A stretch of DNA of 64,000 nt, taken from the NCBI GenBank assembly GCA_964430855.1, contig CAYSHC010000007.1, forward strand, positions 1-64,000, read 5' to 3'. Of this stretch, positions 17,221 to 25,262 are shown piece after piece; position 1 is the first letter of the stretch, and every line of letters begins with the position of its first letter. Made by a program: the position numbers and the translations under genes. The notes below the pieces were generated by a model. The model had not been told where the DNA came from. It saw only the letters and a program-made list of their open reading frames with translations, and did not search any database. The DNA comes from JAEZDP01 sp964430855 (lineage in GTDB: Bacteria > Acidobacteriota > Vicinamibacteria > Vicinamibacterales > Vicinamibacteraceae).

Positions 17221-18714
17221 TCAGAGATACTCGCGTTCGCGCGCCCGCAGGGCCTTGTAGCGGGCGAACGTCGCGCGGGGATCCTCGAGCGCGAGCCACG
17301 ATCGCCAGGTGCTGCCACGAAACGTGTGCGCCAGCAGTGACAGGCCGTGGCGCATGACGAACCGCGGGTGCTGACGCAGGGCGGCCGGCAGGTGCCGCAC
17401 CTTCATCCAGCGCTCCGCGCGCCACCGCAGGAACTCGATCTCCTCGGCCGGCAGGTGCCTCGTCCGCACGACCGCCGTCGTCCCGTCGTAGGCCTCCAGC
17501 CGCTCGTCGACGATGAGGTCGCGACGCCTGAAGTCCTCGGTCATCGGCGTCCGCGGATACGGCGTGGGGTGCTGGATGTACGGCCAGTCCACGTACCGGC
17601 GGGCGAAGGCGAGGTTGGCCTCGATGGCCTCGCGCGTGTCGTCGGGGTTGCCGACGATGAGCCCGCCGACGACGTACATGCCGTGGCGGTGGAGCACGTC
17701 GATCGCGCGCGCCGAGGCATTGCCGACGGTGCGTCCGCCCTCGCGCGCGGCGTTCTTCGCGCCCGCCTTCAGGAACGCGAGGTCGTCCTCGAGCACGTTC
17801 TCGATGCCCAGGAACACGTAGCGGAACCCGGCACGGCGCATCAGGGGCGCGAGCGTCTCGCCGTGCGCGGCGAAGGCCGAGGTCATCCCCTGGACGATGT
17901 AGCGCAGGTCGTGCAGGCCGGCGGCCACGATCGCCTCGCAGAGCGCCGTGAACCGGCGGACGTCGAGCGTGATGTTGTCGTCGACCAGGAAGATGACGCG
18001 GGCGCCGTGCCGGCGCGCGTCGGCAAGGTCGGCCAGCACGCGATCGAACGACCCCACGTGGAAGTTGCGTCCGCGCATCTCGATGATCGAGCAGAAGCTG
18101 CAGTCGTACGTGCAGCCACGCGACGTCTCGACCACGTCCACGGGGTCGCCGAGGAACGTGTACCCGCGCAGCACGCGGGCGTCGCGACGCGGCAGGCGCA
18201 CCGCGTCGAGCGACGGCACGACGTGCCTCCGGGCATTGGCGACGACGGCACCGTCGGACCCGCGCCACACGAGGCCGTCGATGTCCGGGAAATCATGGCT
18301 GCCTCGGTCGAGTGCACGCAGCAGCTCGCGGAAGGTGACCTCGCCCTCCCCGCACACGACCGCGTCCACGCTGTCCTCCCCCATCCAGGCGCTGGTGGCG
18401 AGGCTGGGGTCGTAGCCGCCGGCCACCAGGAAGGCCTTCGGGCACCACTCCCTGAGCAGGCGCACCAGCCGCTGGGCGGTACGCCGCTGGAAGGTCATCA
18501 CCGACAGGCCGATGACCTCCGGCTGCTGTTCCGCCACGAGCCGCCGCACGGTGCCGGCCACGTCATGCTGGACGAGCACGAGGTCGGCGACGGCCACCTC
18601 GTGGTGGGGATCGACGTTGCCCGCCAGCGATGCCAGCGCGCCGTTCGGCATGCACATGCCGACCGTGGGCGTGTGCTCGAACGAGTCGGGCATCGACAGC
18701 AGCAGCACGCGCAT
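17221..18714 (-). CDS. B12-binding-domain radical SAM protein
   Basis: A 497-residue enzyme. The N-terminal ~150 residues form a cobalamin-binding-type fold (MRVLLLSMPDSFEHTP, IGLSVMTFQRRTAQRLV, FLVAGGYDPSLA). The radical SAM core carries the cluster motif SRGCTYDCSFCSI with cysteines 201, 205 and 208, followed by FLVDDNITLD. No DxHxxG cobalamin motif is visible, so B12 may be bound base-off or not at all. The substrate is unknown; relatives act in lipid, cofactor and natural-product methylation or ring chemistry. The start at 18714 is preferred over 18759 because the family begins at MRVLLL. It seems to be monocistronic. Confidence 0.87.
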   Translation of the reverse strand: MRVLLLSMPDSFEHTPTVGMCMPNGALASLAGNVDPHHEVAVADLVLVQHDVAGTVRRLVAEQQPEVIGLSVMTFQRRTAQRLVRLLREWCPKAFLVAGGYDPSLATSAWMGEDSVDAVVCGEGEVTFRELLRALDRGSHDFPDIDGLVWRGSDGAVVANARRHVVPSLDAVRLPRRDARVLRGYTFLGDPVDVVETSRGCTYDCSFCSIIEMRGRNFHVGSFDRVLADLADARRHGARVIFLVDDNITLDVRRFTALCEAIVAAGLHDLRYIVQGMTSAFAAHGETLAPLMRRAGFRYVFLGIENVLEDDLAFLKAGAKNAAREGGRTVGNASARAIDVLHRHGMYVVGGLIVGNPDDTREAIEANLAFARRYVDWPYIQHPTPYPRTPMTEDFRRRDLIVDERLEAYDGTTAVVRTRHLPAEEIEFLRWRAERWMKVRHLPAALRQHPRFVMRHGLSLLAHTFRGSTWRSWLALEDPRATFARYKALRAREREYL

Positions 18715-18818
18715 GGCGAGGGGGCCTCCGCCCCGATCCGACAGCTCGACGGGAAGCATCCAGCATACGCCTCTGCCGGGCGTGTTGTCCTGTTCGGGAA
18801 TTCCGGCTCGGGCCCGAG

Positions 18819-20210
18819 CTACTCGGGCTCGAGCTCGAGCGCCAGCGGCACCGGCTGACGCGGCTGGACCTCCACGCGTCGCGGTTCGGACAGTGCCTTG
18901 CTCGACTGCACGCCGAGCTCGCCGAAACGGCGCACGGCGGGCAGCACGCGCGCCTCGAGGGACGCGACGGTCTCGTTGTACGCCCTGACCGTCTTGTTCA
19001 GGTGCGAGCCGGTCGTCGCGAGCTTGGTGATCACCGTCGTCAGGCGATCGTGCAGCTGGCGGCCGAGGTCGCTGATGTGCTGCGCGTTCTCGGCGAGCTG
19101 CTCCTGGCGCCAGCCGTAGGCCACGGCCCGCAGCAGCGCGATGAGCGTCGCGGGCGTCGCGATGACGACGTTGCGCTCGAGCGCGTACTCGATGAGGCCG
19201 GGGTCGATCTCCGCGGCAGCCGACAGGAACGCGTCGCCCGGGATGAACAGCACCACGAACTCCGCCGTCGCGCGCAGCTGCCGCCCGTATTCCTTCTGCG
19301 CGAGCTTGTCAACGTGCGTGCGGACCTGCGACGCATGGCGCCGCGCGTGGGTGCGCCGCTCGTCGTCGCTGGCCGCCTCCATCGCGTCGAGGTACGCGGT
19401 GAGCGCGACCTTCGCGTCGACGATCACCGTGCGCCCGCCAGGCAGCCGCACGACGACGTCCGGGCGAAGCCGGCCTTCGTCCCCCGGGTGCGTCGCCTGT
19501 TCCTCGAAGTCGCAGTGCTGCGTCATGCCGGCCAGCTCGACGACGCGCCGGAGGGCCACCTCCCCCCACCGCCCGCGCACGTGCGGCGCGCGGAGGGCCG
19601 TGACCAGACGGGCCGTCTCGTGCTGGAGCTGCTGCGTCGCGCCCATGACGTCCCTGAGCTGCCGGCCGACCTCGCCAAGATCGCGCTGGCCGTGCTCGGC
19701 GAACCGCTGCACCCGTTCCTGGTACTCGGACAGCTTCTCGGCGAGCGGCTGGACCAGCCCGGCGATGGCGTCCTTGCTGGCACGCAGGTCGCCGGAGGCC
19801 TGCTCCTGGAGCGTCCGGAAGCGCTCTTCGGCAAGCTGGAGCAGCGTGCGGGCGCTCGCGTCCAGCGCGTCGCTTGCCAGCGACTTGAAGGCGTTCTCGA
19901 GCTGCTGCCGCGCCGCGGCCAGGTCGTCCAGCTGGCGCCGTGCCACGGCGGCGGCCTGCTGCGCCTCCGTCTCGGCGATGGCGCGGCGGCGCTGCTCGTC
20001 CTCGAGACGCGCGCGCAGCGCCTCGAGCGCCGCCTGCGATTGCCGGACCTCCTCGGCGAGCGTCGCGGCGCGGGCTTCCGCCGCTGCCGCCCGCGACTCG
20101 GCCGCCGTCACCGCGGCCGGGGAGACGCGCGAGGTCCGCGCGAGGAACCAGACGATGCCGGCGCCCGCGAGAACGCCCAGCAGGAAGGTCAGGAGGAGTT
20201 CAGCTGTCAA
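18819..20210 (-). CDS. rmuC: DNA recombination protein RmuC
   Basis: A 463-residue protein with an N-terminal TM helix (residues 4-23), a long Ala/Glu/Arg-rich coiled coil to about 210, then the conserved RmuC domain. HVRGRWGEVALRRVVELAGM, GRLRPDVVVRLPGGRTVIVDAKV (a restriction-endonuclease-like core) and FVVLFIPGDAFLSAA are typical. RmuC limits inversions at short inverted repeats and is presumed to be a nuclease. The start is TTG overlapping the SIMPL gene stop (TTGA), pointing to translational coupling. The C-terminal ~40 residues are proline- and glutamate-rich and probably disordered. Confidence 0.93.
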   Translation of the reverse strand: MTAELLLTFLLGVLAGAGIVWFLARTSRVSPAAVTAAESRAAAAEARAATLAEEVRQSQAALEALRARLEDEQRRRAIAETEAQQAAAVARRQLDDLAAARQQLENAFKSLASDALDASARTLLQLAEERFRTLQEQASGDLRASKDAIAGLVQPLAEKLSEYQERVQRFAEHGQRDLGEVGRQLRDVMGATQQLQHETARLVTALRAPHVRGRWGEVALRRVVELAGMTQHCDFEEQATHPGDEGRLRPDVVVRLPGGRTVIVDAKVALTAYLDAMEAASDDERRTHARRHASQVRTHVDKLAQKEYGRQLRATAEFVVLFIPGDAFLSAAAEIDPGLIEYALERNVVIATPATLIALLRAVAYGWRQEQLAENAQHISDLGRQLHDRLTTVITKLATTGSHLNKTVRAYNETVASLEARVLPAVRRFGELGVQSSKALSEPRRVEVQPRQPVPLALELEPE

Positions 20211-20932
20211 TTCAGGATGGCCGTCAGCGTCACGCTGGCGCGGACTTCGATCTCGCCGGCGACGACAGGCGTCTCCGGCGCGGCGTCTGCCGCCATCGAG
20301 GCGGACATGCGCGCCATGTACAACTCGGGCGGCCGCTGCTCGCCGACCTCGTCGAGGCGCACGACCCGGGCGACCGTGCGGCCCACCCCCGCGGCCAGCG
20401 CCTCGGCACGCGCCCGCGCATCGGACGCCGCCAGCTGGAGCGCCTCGCGCTCGGCCTCGTCCATGTCCTTCAGCGTGAAGCGCACGTTCTGCACCTGCGT
20501 GGCGCCGGATCCGACCGCCGTGTCGACCACTTCGCCGGCACGGGCGACGTCGTCGATCCGCACCTCGATCACGTTGCGCGCGAGGTAGCCGCGCAACGAC
20601 CGCTTGCCGTCCGTCCAGTCGTACTCCGGCTGCACGCCATACGACAGCGTGCGGATGGCATCGTCGGCCAGCCCGAGGCCCTTGAGCCTGGCGAGGACCG
20701 CCGTCATGGCCGTCGCGTTCGCTTCCTGCGCCACCTTCGGCTGGCGCGACCGCGACTCGGCCGCTATGGTCACAAACGCACGATCGGCGACGCGTTTGAC
20801 GAGGCCTTCGCCACGCGCGATGACGAGGTCCTCCTTCGGCGCCTGCGGCTGCGCGCCGGCGGCCCTGGGCAGCAACGCGAGCAGCGGCAGCGCCAGCAGC
20901 ATGGACACGAGGAGGGGGGTCGTTCGGATCAT
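20207..20932 (-). CDS. Secreted SIMPL-domain (DUF541) protein
   Basis: A 241-residue protein with a cleavable signal peptide (MIRTTPLLVSMLLALPLLALLPRAAGAQ, given in parts: basic start, Leu-rich core, AGA-Q site). The SIMPL domain that follows is marked by GEGLVKRVADRAFVTIAAESR, LSYGVQPEYDW and FTLKDMDEAEREALQLAASDARARAEALAAGVG. The family forms oligomeric rings in the envelope and is tied to oxidative stress or membrane integrity; no enzymatic activity is established. AAGGAG eight bases upstream supports the ATG at 20932. It is coupled to rmuC downstream. Confidence 0.88.
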   Translation of the reverse strand: MIRTTPLLVSMLLALPLLALLPRAAGAQPQAPKEDLVIARGEGLVKRVADRAFVTIAAESRSRQPKVAQEANATAMTAVLARLKGLGLADDAIRTLSYGVQPEYDWTDGKRSLRGYLARNVIEVRIDDVARAGEVVDTAVGSGATQVQNVRFTLKDMDEAEREALQLAASDARARAEALAAGVGRTVARVVRLDEVGEQRPPELYMARMSASMAADAAPETPVVAGEIEVRASVTLTAILN

Positions 20933-20993
20933 GGCTTTCGCTCCTTGGCAGTGCGCCCTGATATGGACCCCGCCGGAGGCGTCGCGGCCGGAT

Positions 20994-21425
20994 CTACTTC
21001 TCGACGAACGGCTCGATCCGCTCGAGCAGCACCTCGAGCGTGCGCTCGGCGTCGAGCGCGGCGATCGCGTCGCCCTCGGCGACGACCACCTCGTCGCCGA
21101 GCAGCCGCCGCCCGCGCGTGTACTGCCGCGACGCGACGACGGCGGGAGGGCGGCGCGTGACATCGAGCTCGATGGCAATCACGTCGTCGGCCGAGCGGTC
21201 GGCGACGAGGCGCACGGCGCCGGCCGGGGTCTGCACGCTGAAGTGCACGCCGCGCGACTTGAGCGCCTGCACCAGCTGCCGCGCCGTGGGCGCGACCTCG
21301 GCGTCGAGCCGCTCCTCGAAGGCCTTGCGTGCGGCGTCCACGGCCGCGCGGTGCCGGGCCGCGGCGCGCTGGAGTTCCGCCAGGTGATGTGTCAGCCGAC
21401 GATTGACTTCCCCGCTATCGAGCAT
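20994..21425 (-). CDS. Hypothetical protein, 143 aa, coiled-coil N-terminus
   Basis: I do not recognise this family. The first ~50 residues are an amphipathic Ala/Arg/Glu-rich helix (LTHHLAELQRAAARHRAAVDAARKAFEER). A beta-rich half follows (GVHFSVQTPAGAVRLVADRSADDVIAIELDVTRRPPAVVASRQYTRGR). There is no signal peptide, TM segment, cysteine or catalytic motif. It is probably a cytoplasmic protein. It lies 61 bp upstream of the SIMPL gene on the same strand, and the repeat cluster at 21451-21519 lies just upstream of its start, so any promoter must be close to the repeats. Confidence 0.65.
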   Translation of the reverse strand: MLDSGEVNRRLTHHLAELQRAAARHRAAVDAARKAFEERLDAEVAPTARQLVQALKSRGVHFSVQTPAGAVRLVADRSADDVIAIELDVTRRPPAVVASRQYTRGRRLLGDEVVVAEGDAIAALDAERTLEVLLERIEPFVEK

Positions 21426-21450
21426 GTCCGCCCTACAGAGTACCCCGTCG

Positions 21451-21519
21451 GGGGTCAGGTCTCTGCATGCGCGCCGGCGGGGTCAGGTCTCGAAAGGCAG
21501 GCAAACGGGGTCAGGTCTC
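21451..21519 (+). repeat. Cluster of three GGGGTCAGGTCTC repeats
   Basis: Exact 13-bp copies occur at 21451-21463, 21479-21491 and 21507-21519, 28 bp apart start to start. They fill the gap between two minus-strand unknown genes. The same 13-mer occurs at 53608-53648 (two copies) and inverted at 5921-5933, always outside genes. Confidence 0.85.
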
Positions 21520-21580
21520 GGGACGCCAGCGCTGCAGAATCTGCCACGCCGGGGTACGGGGCGTCCGCGGCGGGCATCGC

Positions 21581-22264
21581 CTACGCCGCCCGGACGCCGT
21601 AGGTCACCCTGGCAAACGGCGTCTTCTGCACGATGTCGCCGAGGGTCGTGCCCAGGTCGTCGAAGGCCGCGTCGAACGACCCGGCCACGTAGATCAGCTG
21701 ATCGTCCCTGTTCATCCTGAGCAGCCGCCCGATCAGGCCGAGCACGAAGTCGCCTGCCGCCGTCGCCAGCGCCGCCGTCGGCGCCACCCCGCCCACTTTC
21801 AGCAGGTTGTCCCTGAACGACACGTACGTCGGGTCGGCGGTGACCTCGGCGATGAGGCCGCCCGTGTCGCGAAGCTCCTGGTCCGACTCCATGACCAGGA
21901 TGCGAAAGTCGAGAAACTCCGGCACCTTCGGCGCGGGATTGCGATACATCGCGATGCCGCTCGGCCCGAGCGTCAGGCTGGCGCCGTCCTCGACGTCGGC
22001 AAACGTCTTCACCGACAGCGTCATCGGCTCGGGGCTGATGTTGTCGGTGACGAGCGTCACCACGTAGATGTCGCCGCGGCCGATGTCGCGGTTGTCGATG
22101 ACGGTGACGTCGCGCAGGCTCATGAGCACGCGCGTGAGGGTGGGGTCGAGTCCCGCCGACCGCATCGAGGGCAGCACCTTGTCGGGCAGCGTTCCCGTGA
22201 TGACGGCATCCCGCAGGGCGGCGGACGGACGAAAGACGATGTCCGGCGTGGGCGCGTACGACAT
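21581..22264 (-). CDS. Hypothetical protein, 227 aa
   Basis: Not recognised. It has no signal peptide or TM helix. The middle is beta-rich (VTVIDNRDIGRGDIYVVTLVTDN, LTLGPSGIAMYRNPAPKVPEFLDFRILVMESDQELRDTGG) and reads like a C2 or immunoglobulin-like sandwich. The C-terminal third (AALATAAGDFVLGLIGRLLRMNRDDQLIYVAGSFDAAFDDLG) is an amphipathic helix followed by a beta hairpin. GGAGG six bases before the ATG makes translation from 22264 convincing. It lies 61 bp downstream of menG on the same strand, but no functional link is evident. Confidence 0.75.
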   Translation of the reverse strand: MSYAPTPDIVFRPSAALRDAVITGTLPDKVLPSMRSAGLDPTLTRVLMSLRDVTVIDNRDIGRGDIYVVTLVTDNISPEPMTLSVKTFADVEDGASLTLGPSGIAMYRNPAPKVPEFLDFRILVMESDQELRDTGGLIAEVTADPTYVSFRDNLLKVGGVAPTAALATAAGDFVLGLIGRLLRMNRDDQLIYVAGSFDAAFDDLGTTLGDIVQKTPFARVTYGVRAA

Positions 22265-22325
22265 GGGCGGCCTCCTGCGGGCAACAACGACGGCGGCGAC
22301 GCAACCGTACGCGGACGCGAACGCG

Positions 22326-23102
22326 TCAGGCGCTCTTCCACCCGGTGTTGATCGCCATCAGCCCGCCGAGCAGCGGCCAGTGCGCCACCTGCACGAACCC
22401 GCGCGCCCGCATCCGCGCCGCGACGCCCTCGGCCCCCGGATACCGACGGAGGCTCGCCGGGATGTAGCGGTACGTGTCGGGATCGCCGTGCAGCAGCTGC
22501 CCGACGAGGCCGCCGACGACGTCGAGATATGCCAGGTAGGCGCGTCGCACGACCGGCGCGGCCGGCAGCGTGAAATCGAGCGACAGGACGCGGCCGCCTG
22601 GCCGCAGCACGCGCCACACCTCGTCGAGGCTGGCGTCGAGCACCGGCACGTTCCGCAGGCCGTAGCCGATGGTGACGACGTCCTGGCTCGCAGGGGCCAC
22701 GGGAAGCGCGAGCATGTCGCCGCGCAGCCAGCGCACGCGCGCGGCCCGCGCGTCGCGGCGCCGCGCCAGCCGCAGCATCTCCTGCGTCAGGTCGAGCGCC
22801 GTGACAGTGGCGCCGGCATCGGCGAGGCGGACGGCGATGTCGCCGGTGCCGCACGCGAGGTCGAGCGCCCGCTCGCCGGGACGGACGTGCGCCATGCGGA
22901 CCAGCGTGTCCTTCCAGTGGCGGTCGCGGCCAAACGACAGCCCGACGGTGATGTCGTCGTAGCGGGGCGCGATTCGCGCGAAGAGTTCGCGCACGTACTG
23001 CGCCTTGCGCGCGGGCGTCGACAGTGCCTCCGACAGCGCGTCGGCGTGCGCGCCGCCAGCCGCGGCACGGCCCGGCGCGCCAGCGTTGGCGGCTCGTGTC
23101 AT
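22326..23102 (-). CDS. menG: Demethylmenaquinone methyltransferase (UbiE/MenG)
   Basis: A 258-residue class I SAM-dependent methyltransferase. The UbiE signature is clear: FARIAPRYDDITVGLSFGRDRHWK, the SAM loop ALDLACGTGD, and VVTIGYGLRNVPVLDASLDEVWRVLRPGGRVLSLDF. It methylates demethylmenaquinone as the last step of menaquinone synthesis at the membrane face. It fits with mqnD in this window; no ubiquinone genes are seen. The ATG at 23102 gives an N-terminal extension of ~30 Ala/Gly residues before the domain; a start at 23153 would run into the divergent regulator gene. Only 34 bp separate the two divergent starts. Confidence 0.93.
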   Translation of the reverse strand: MTRAANAGAPGRAAAGGAHADALSEALSTPARKAQYVRELFARIAPRYDDITVGLSFGRDRHWKDTLVRMAHVRPGERALDLACGTGDIAVRLADAGATVTALDLTQEMLRLARRRDARAARVRWLRGDMLALPVAPASQDVVTIGYGLRNVPVLDASLDEVWRVLRPGGRVLSLDFTLPAAPVVRRAYLAYLDVVGGLVGQLLHGDPDTYRYIPASLRRYPGAEGVAARMRARGFVQVAHWPLLGGLMAINTGWKSA

Positions 23103-23136
23103 TTGTTGGCTACCATACCAGAGCGCCCCGCCCGTC

Positions 23137-23817
23137 ATGCTGCCATCGAGCACCGTCGAGAACTACCTGAAGGCCATCTACGCGGCCGAGACACGGCTGC
23201 CGCCGGATGCGCTCGTGCCGATGGGCCAGCTCGCCGCCGCGCTCGACGTCGTGCCCGGGACGGCCACGACGATGGTCAAGACGCTGGCCGAGTCGGGGCT
23301 CGTGCACTACGAGCCCTACGCGGGCGTCCGGCTGACGCCGGCGGGCGCGAAGCTCGCGGCGCTCGTGCTGCGGCGGCACCGCCTCATCGAGCTGTTCCTG
23401 GTGCAGGTAATGGGCATGAGCTGGGCCGACGTCCACGACGAGGCCGAGCACCTCGAGCACGCCGTCTCCGACAGGCTCATCGCGCGCATGGACGAGATGC
23501 TCGGCTACCCGTCGGTCGACCCCCATGGCGACCCCATCCCGGGTGCCGACGGCGACGTGCCGGACCACGCCTACCCGTCGCTTGCGGAGTGTCCTGCCAA
23601 CGTTCCCTTACGCGTCGTGCGCGTCGCCGACCAGGACGCCGCGTTCCTCCGCTTCATCGAGGAGCGCGGCCTCAAGCCGGGGCAGGACGTGACGGTCGTC
23701 GAACGCGAGCCGTCGGCCGACGCCGTCGTGCTGCGGACGGGCGACGGCCGGGAGGTCACGCTCGGGTCGCGGGCGGCGTCCAAGGTCCAGGTGGACGAGC
23801 ATGCGCCAGCGCCCTGA
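23137..23817 (+). CDS. DtxR/MntR-family metal-dependent regulator
   Basis: A 226-residue regulator. It has an N-terminal winged helix (TVENYLKAIYAAE, PGTATTMVKTLAESGLVHYEPYAGVRLTPAG), a dimerisation/metal domain with HRLIELFLVQVMGMSWADVHDEAEHLEHAVSD that holds the usual His/Glu/Asp ligands, and a C-terminal FeoA/SH3-like domain from ~150. It would sense Fe(II) or Mn(II) and repress uptake genes, possibly including distant metal or chelate importers; no target operator was identified. It is divergent from menG, and its last 62 bp overlap the convergent phosphatase gene. The ATG at 23137 is the natural start of the domain. Confidence 0.9.
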   Translation: MLPSSTVENYLKAIYAAETRLPPDALVPMGQLAAALDVVPGTATTMVKTLAESGLVHYEPYAGVRLTPAGAKLAALVLRRHRLIELFLVQVMGMSWADVHDEAEHLEHAVSDRLIARMDEMLGYPSVDPHGDPIPGADGDVPDHAYPSLAECPANVPLRVVRVADQDAAFLRFIEERGLKPGQDVTVVEREPSADAVVLRTGDGREVTLGSRAASKVQVDEHAPAP

Positions 23818-24454
23818 CGTCGGATGGCGTCCGGGCGACGGCCTTCACGCTCGTGCGCGCCTCCGCGTCGACGCCGGTGACGCCGAACCCGTACGCGGCA
23901 AGGCACGCGTCGACGCCCGCGTTGCGCGCCGTCGCGAGGTCCACCCATGAGTCGCCGACCATCAGCGTCTCGGCCGCGGGGATGCCGGCCCTGTCGACCA
24001 GCGCGCGCAGGCCCTCCGGCGCGGGCTTGCGCCCGTACGGCGTGTCGCCGCCGATGACGTCGGCGAGCAGGCGCCGCAGGTCGAGCGCGTCGAGGATCCT
24101 GTCGGTGGCCGCCTGCGGCTTGTTGGTGAGCACCGACAGCCGGCAGCCGTCGGCGGCGAGGCCGTCGAGCAGCGCCGTCACGCCGTCGTACGGCCGCGTG
24201 TGCACCGTCAGGCGCTGCCCGTACGCGGCAAGGAAGCGCGCGAGCGCCTCGTCGAGATCCGCCTCGACCTCCGCGCGGCGCAGCACGCGCTCGACGAGCA
24301 GACGCGCGCCCTCGCCGACCATCGTCACGACGACGTCGGCAGGCAGCGGCCCGGCGTCGTAGGCGGCGAGCATGGCGTTGGCGGCATCGGCAAGGTCCTG
24401 CCGCGAATCGATCAGCGTTCCATCGAGGTCGAAGACGAAGTGGCGATAACTCAC
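23756..24454 (-). CDS. gph: HAD-family phosphatase, phosphoglycolate phosphatase-like
   Basis: A 232-residue HAD hydrolase. Motif I is DLDGTLIDS near the N-terminus with the nucleophile Asp, motif II is VLTNKPQ, motif III is the KP lysine in YGRKPAPEG, and motif IV is VGDSWVDLATA. The helical cap (SRQDLADAANAMLAAYDAG) is of the Gph type, which removes 2-phosphoglycolate formed in DNA repair. Substrate specificity is inferred. The GTG start gives SYRHFVFDLDGT. The C-terminal ~25 residues are proline-rich and encoded where the gene overlaps the convergent regulator by 62 bp, so this tail is probably dispensable. Confidence 0.87.
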   Translation of the reverse strand: MSYRHFVFDLDGTLIDSRQDLADAANAMLAAYDAGPLPADVVVTMVGEGARLLVERVLRRAEVEADLDEALARFLAAYGQRLTVHTRPYDGVTALLDGLAADGCRLSVLTNKPQAATDRILDALDLRRLLADVIGGDTPYGRKPAPEGLRALVDRAGIPAAETLMVGDSWVDLATARNAGVDACLAAYGFGVTGVDAEARTSVKAVARTPSDVRALAHARPPGPWTPPATRA

Positions 24455-25165
24455 GCCTCCACCTTACATGGTTCCGACGCCGGCGGCGGCGACGTCGCGC
24501 TGCTCTGCTCCGGCGGGATCGACAGCATCGTGCTGGCCGCCGACCTCGCGTCGGGCCTCGGCGCCGGCGCCCGGCTGCATCCCCTGTACGTCCGTTCGGG
24601 CCTGTCCTGGGAGCAGGGCGAGCTGGAGGTCGTGGCGCGCGCGCTCGCGGCGCTGCCGCACCGCGACAGCATCCGCCCGCTCGTCACGCTCGACGTCCCG
24701 ATTGGCGATCTCTACCCGCCCGATCACTGGGCGCTGACGGGACAGCCGCCTGCCTACGACACGCCCGACGAGGACGTCTACCTGGTGGGGCGCAACGTCA
24801 CGCTGCTGGCCAAGGCCGCCGTGCACTGCGCGCTGCACGGCGTGACGCGCCTGTGCATGGCGCCACTGGCCGGCAACCCGTTCCCTGACGCGACCCCCGA
24901 GTTCTTCGCGACGATGGGCGCGGCGCTGTCACTCGGCCTGCGCGCGCCGCTGCGCATCGACGCGCCGTACCGCGAGCTGTCAAAGGTGGATGTCATCCGG
25001 CGCGGACACCGGCTCGGCGTGCCCTTCGAGCTGACCGTCTCGTGCATGCGACCGGAACAGGGCAGGCATTGCGGGCGCTGCAGCAAGTGCCGCGAACGGC
25101 ACGAGGCATTTGTCGAGGCCCTGGGGAGCGACCCGACGGAGTACGGGGTCATGCTTCGCGACTGA
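24440..25165 (+). CDS. queC: 7-cyano-7-deazaguanine synthase-like PP-loop protein (QueC)
   Basis: About 241 residues. The PP-loop ATP motif is SGGIDS (24-29). The C-terminal zinc site is present as SCMRPEQGRHCGRCSKCRERH, with cysteines spaced as in QueC, and VGRNVTLLAKAAVHCALHGV matches the family. QueC makes preQ0, the precursor of queuosine, from 7-carboxy-7-deazaguanine. No other que genes lie nearby. The only in-frame start close to the domain is GTG at 24440, which overlaps the divergent phosphatase start by 15 bp, so the exact start is uncertain. The sequence between strands is more divergent than typical QueC, so a related PP-loop activity is possible. Confidence 0.82.
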   Translation: MAITHASTLHGSDAGGGDVALLCSGGIDSIVLAADLASGLGAGARLHPLYVRSGLSWEQGELEVVARALAALPHRDSIRPLVTLDVPIGDLYPPDHWALTGQPPAYDTPDEDVYLVGRNVTLLAKAAVHCALHGVTRLCMAPLAGNPFPDATPEFFATMGAALSLGLRAPLRIDAPYRELSKVDVIRRGHRLGVPFELTVSCMRPEQGRHCGRCSKCRERHEAFVEALGSDPTEYGVMLRD

Positions 25166-25262
25166 TGCGTGAGCGTCTCATGACCCGTTTCCGACGCTCG
25201 CGCGCCCGGCGGCTCGGCGATGCGAGCACGTCACCCGGCTCGGGCGCCAGGCGACACGGGCA

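Noticed and set aside
23756..23817. Sequencing error joining the regulator and phosphatase ends
   Set aside because: Both frames remain open and end in ordinary stop codons; a convergent overlap explains the data without an error.
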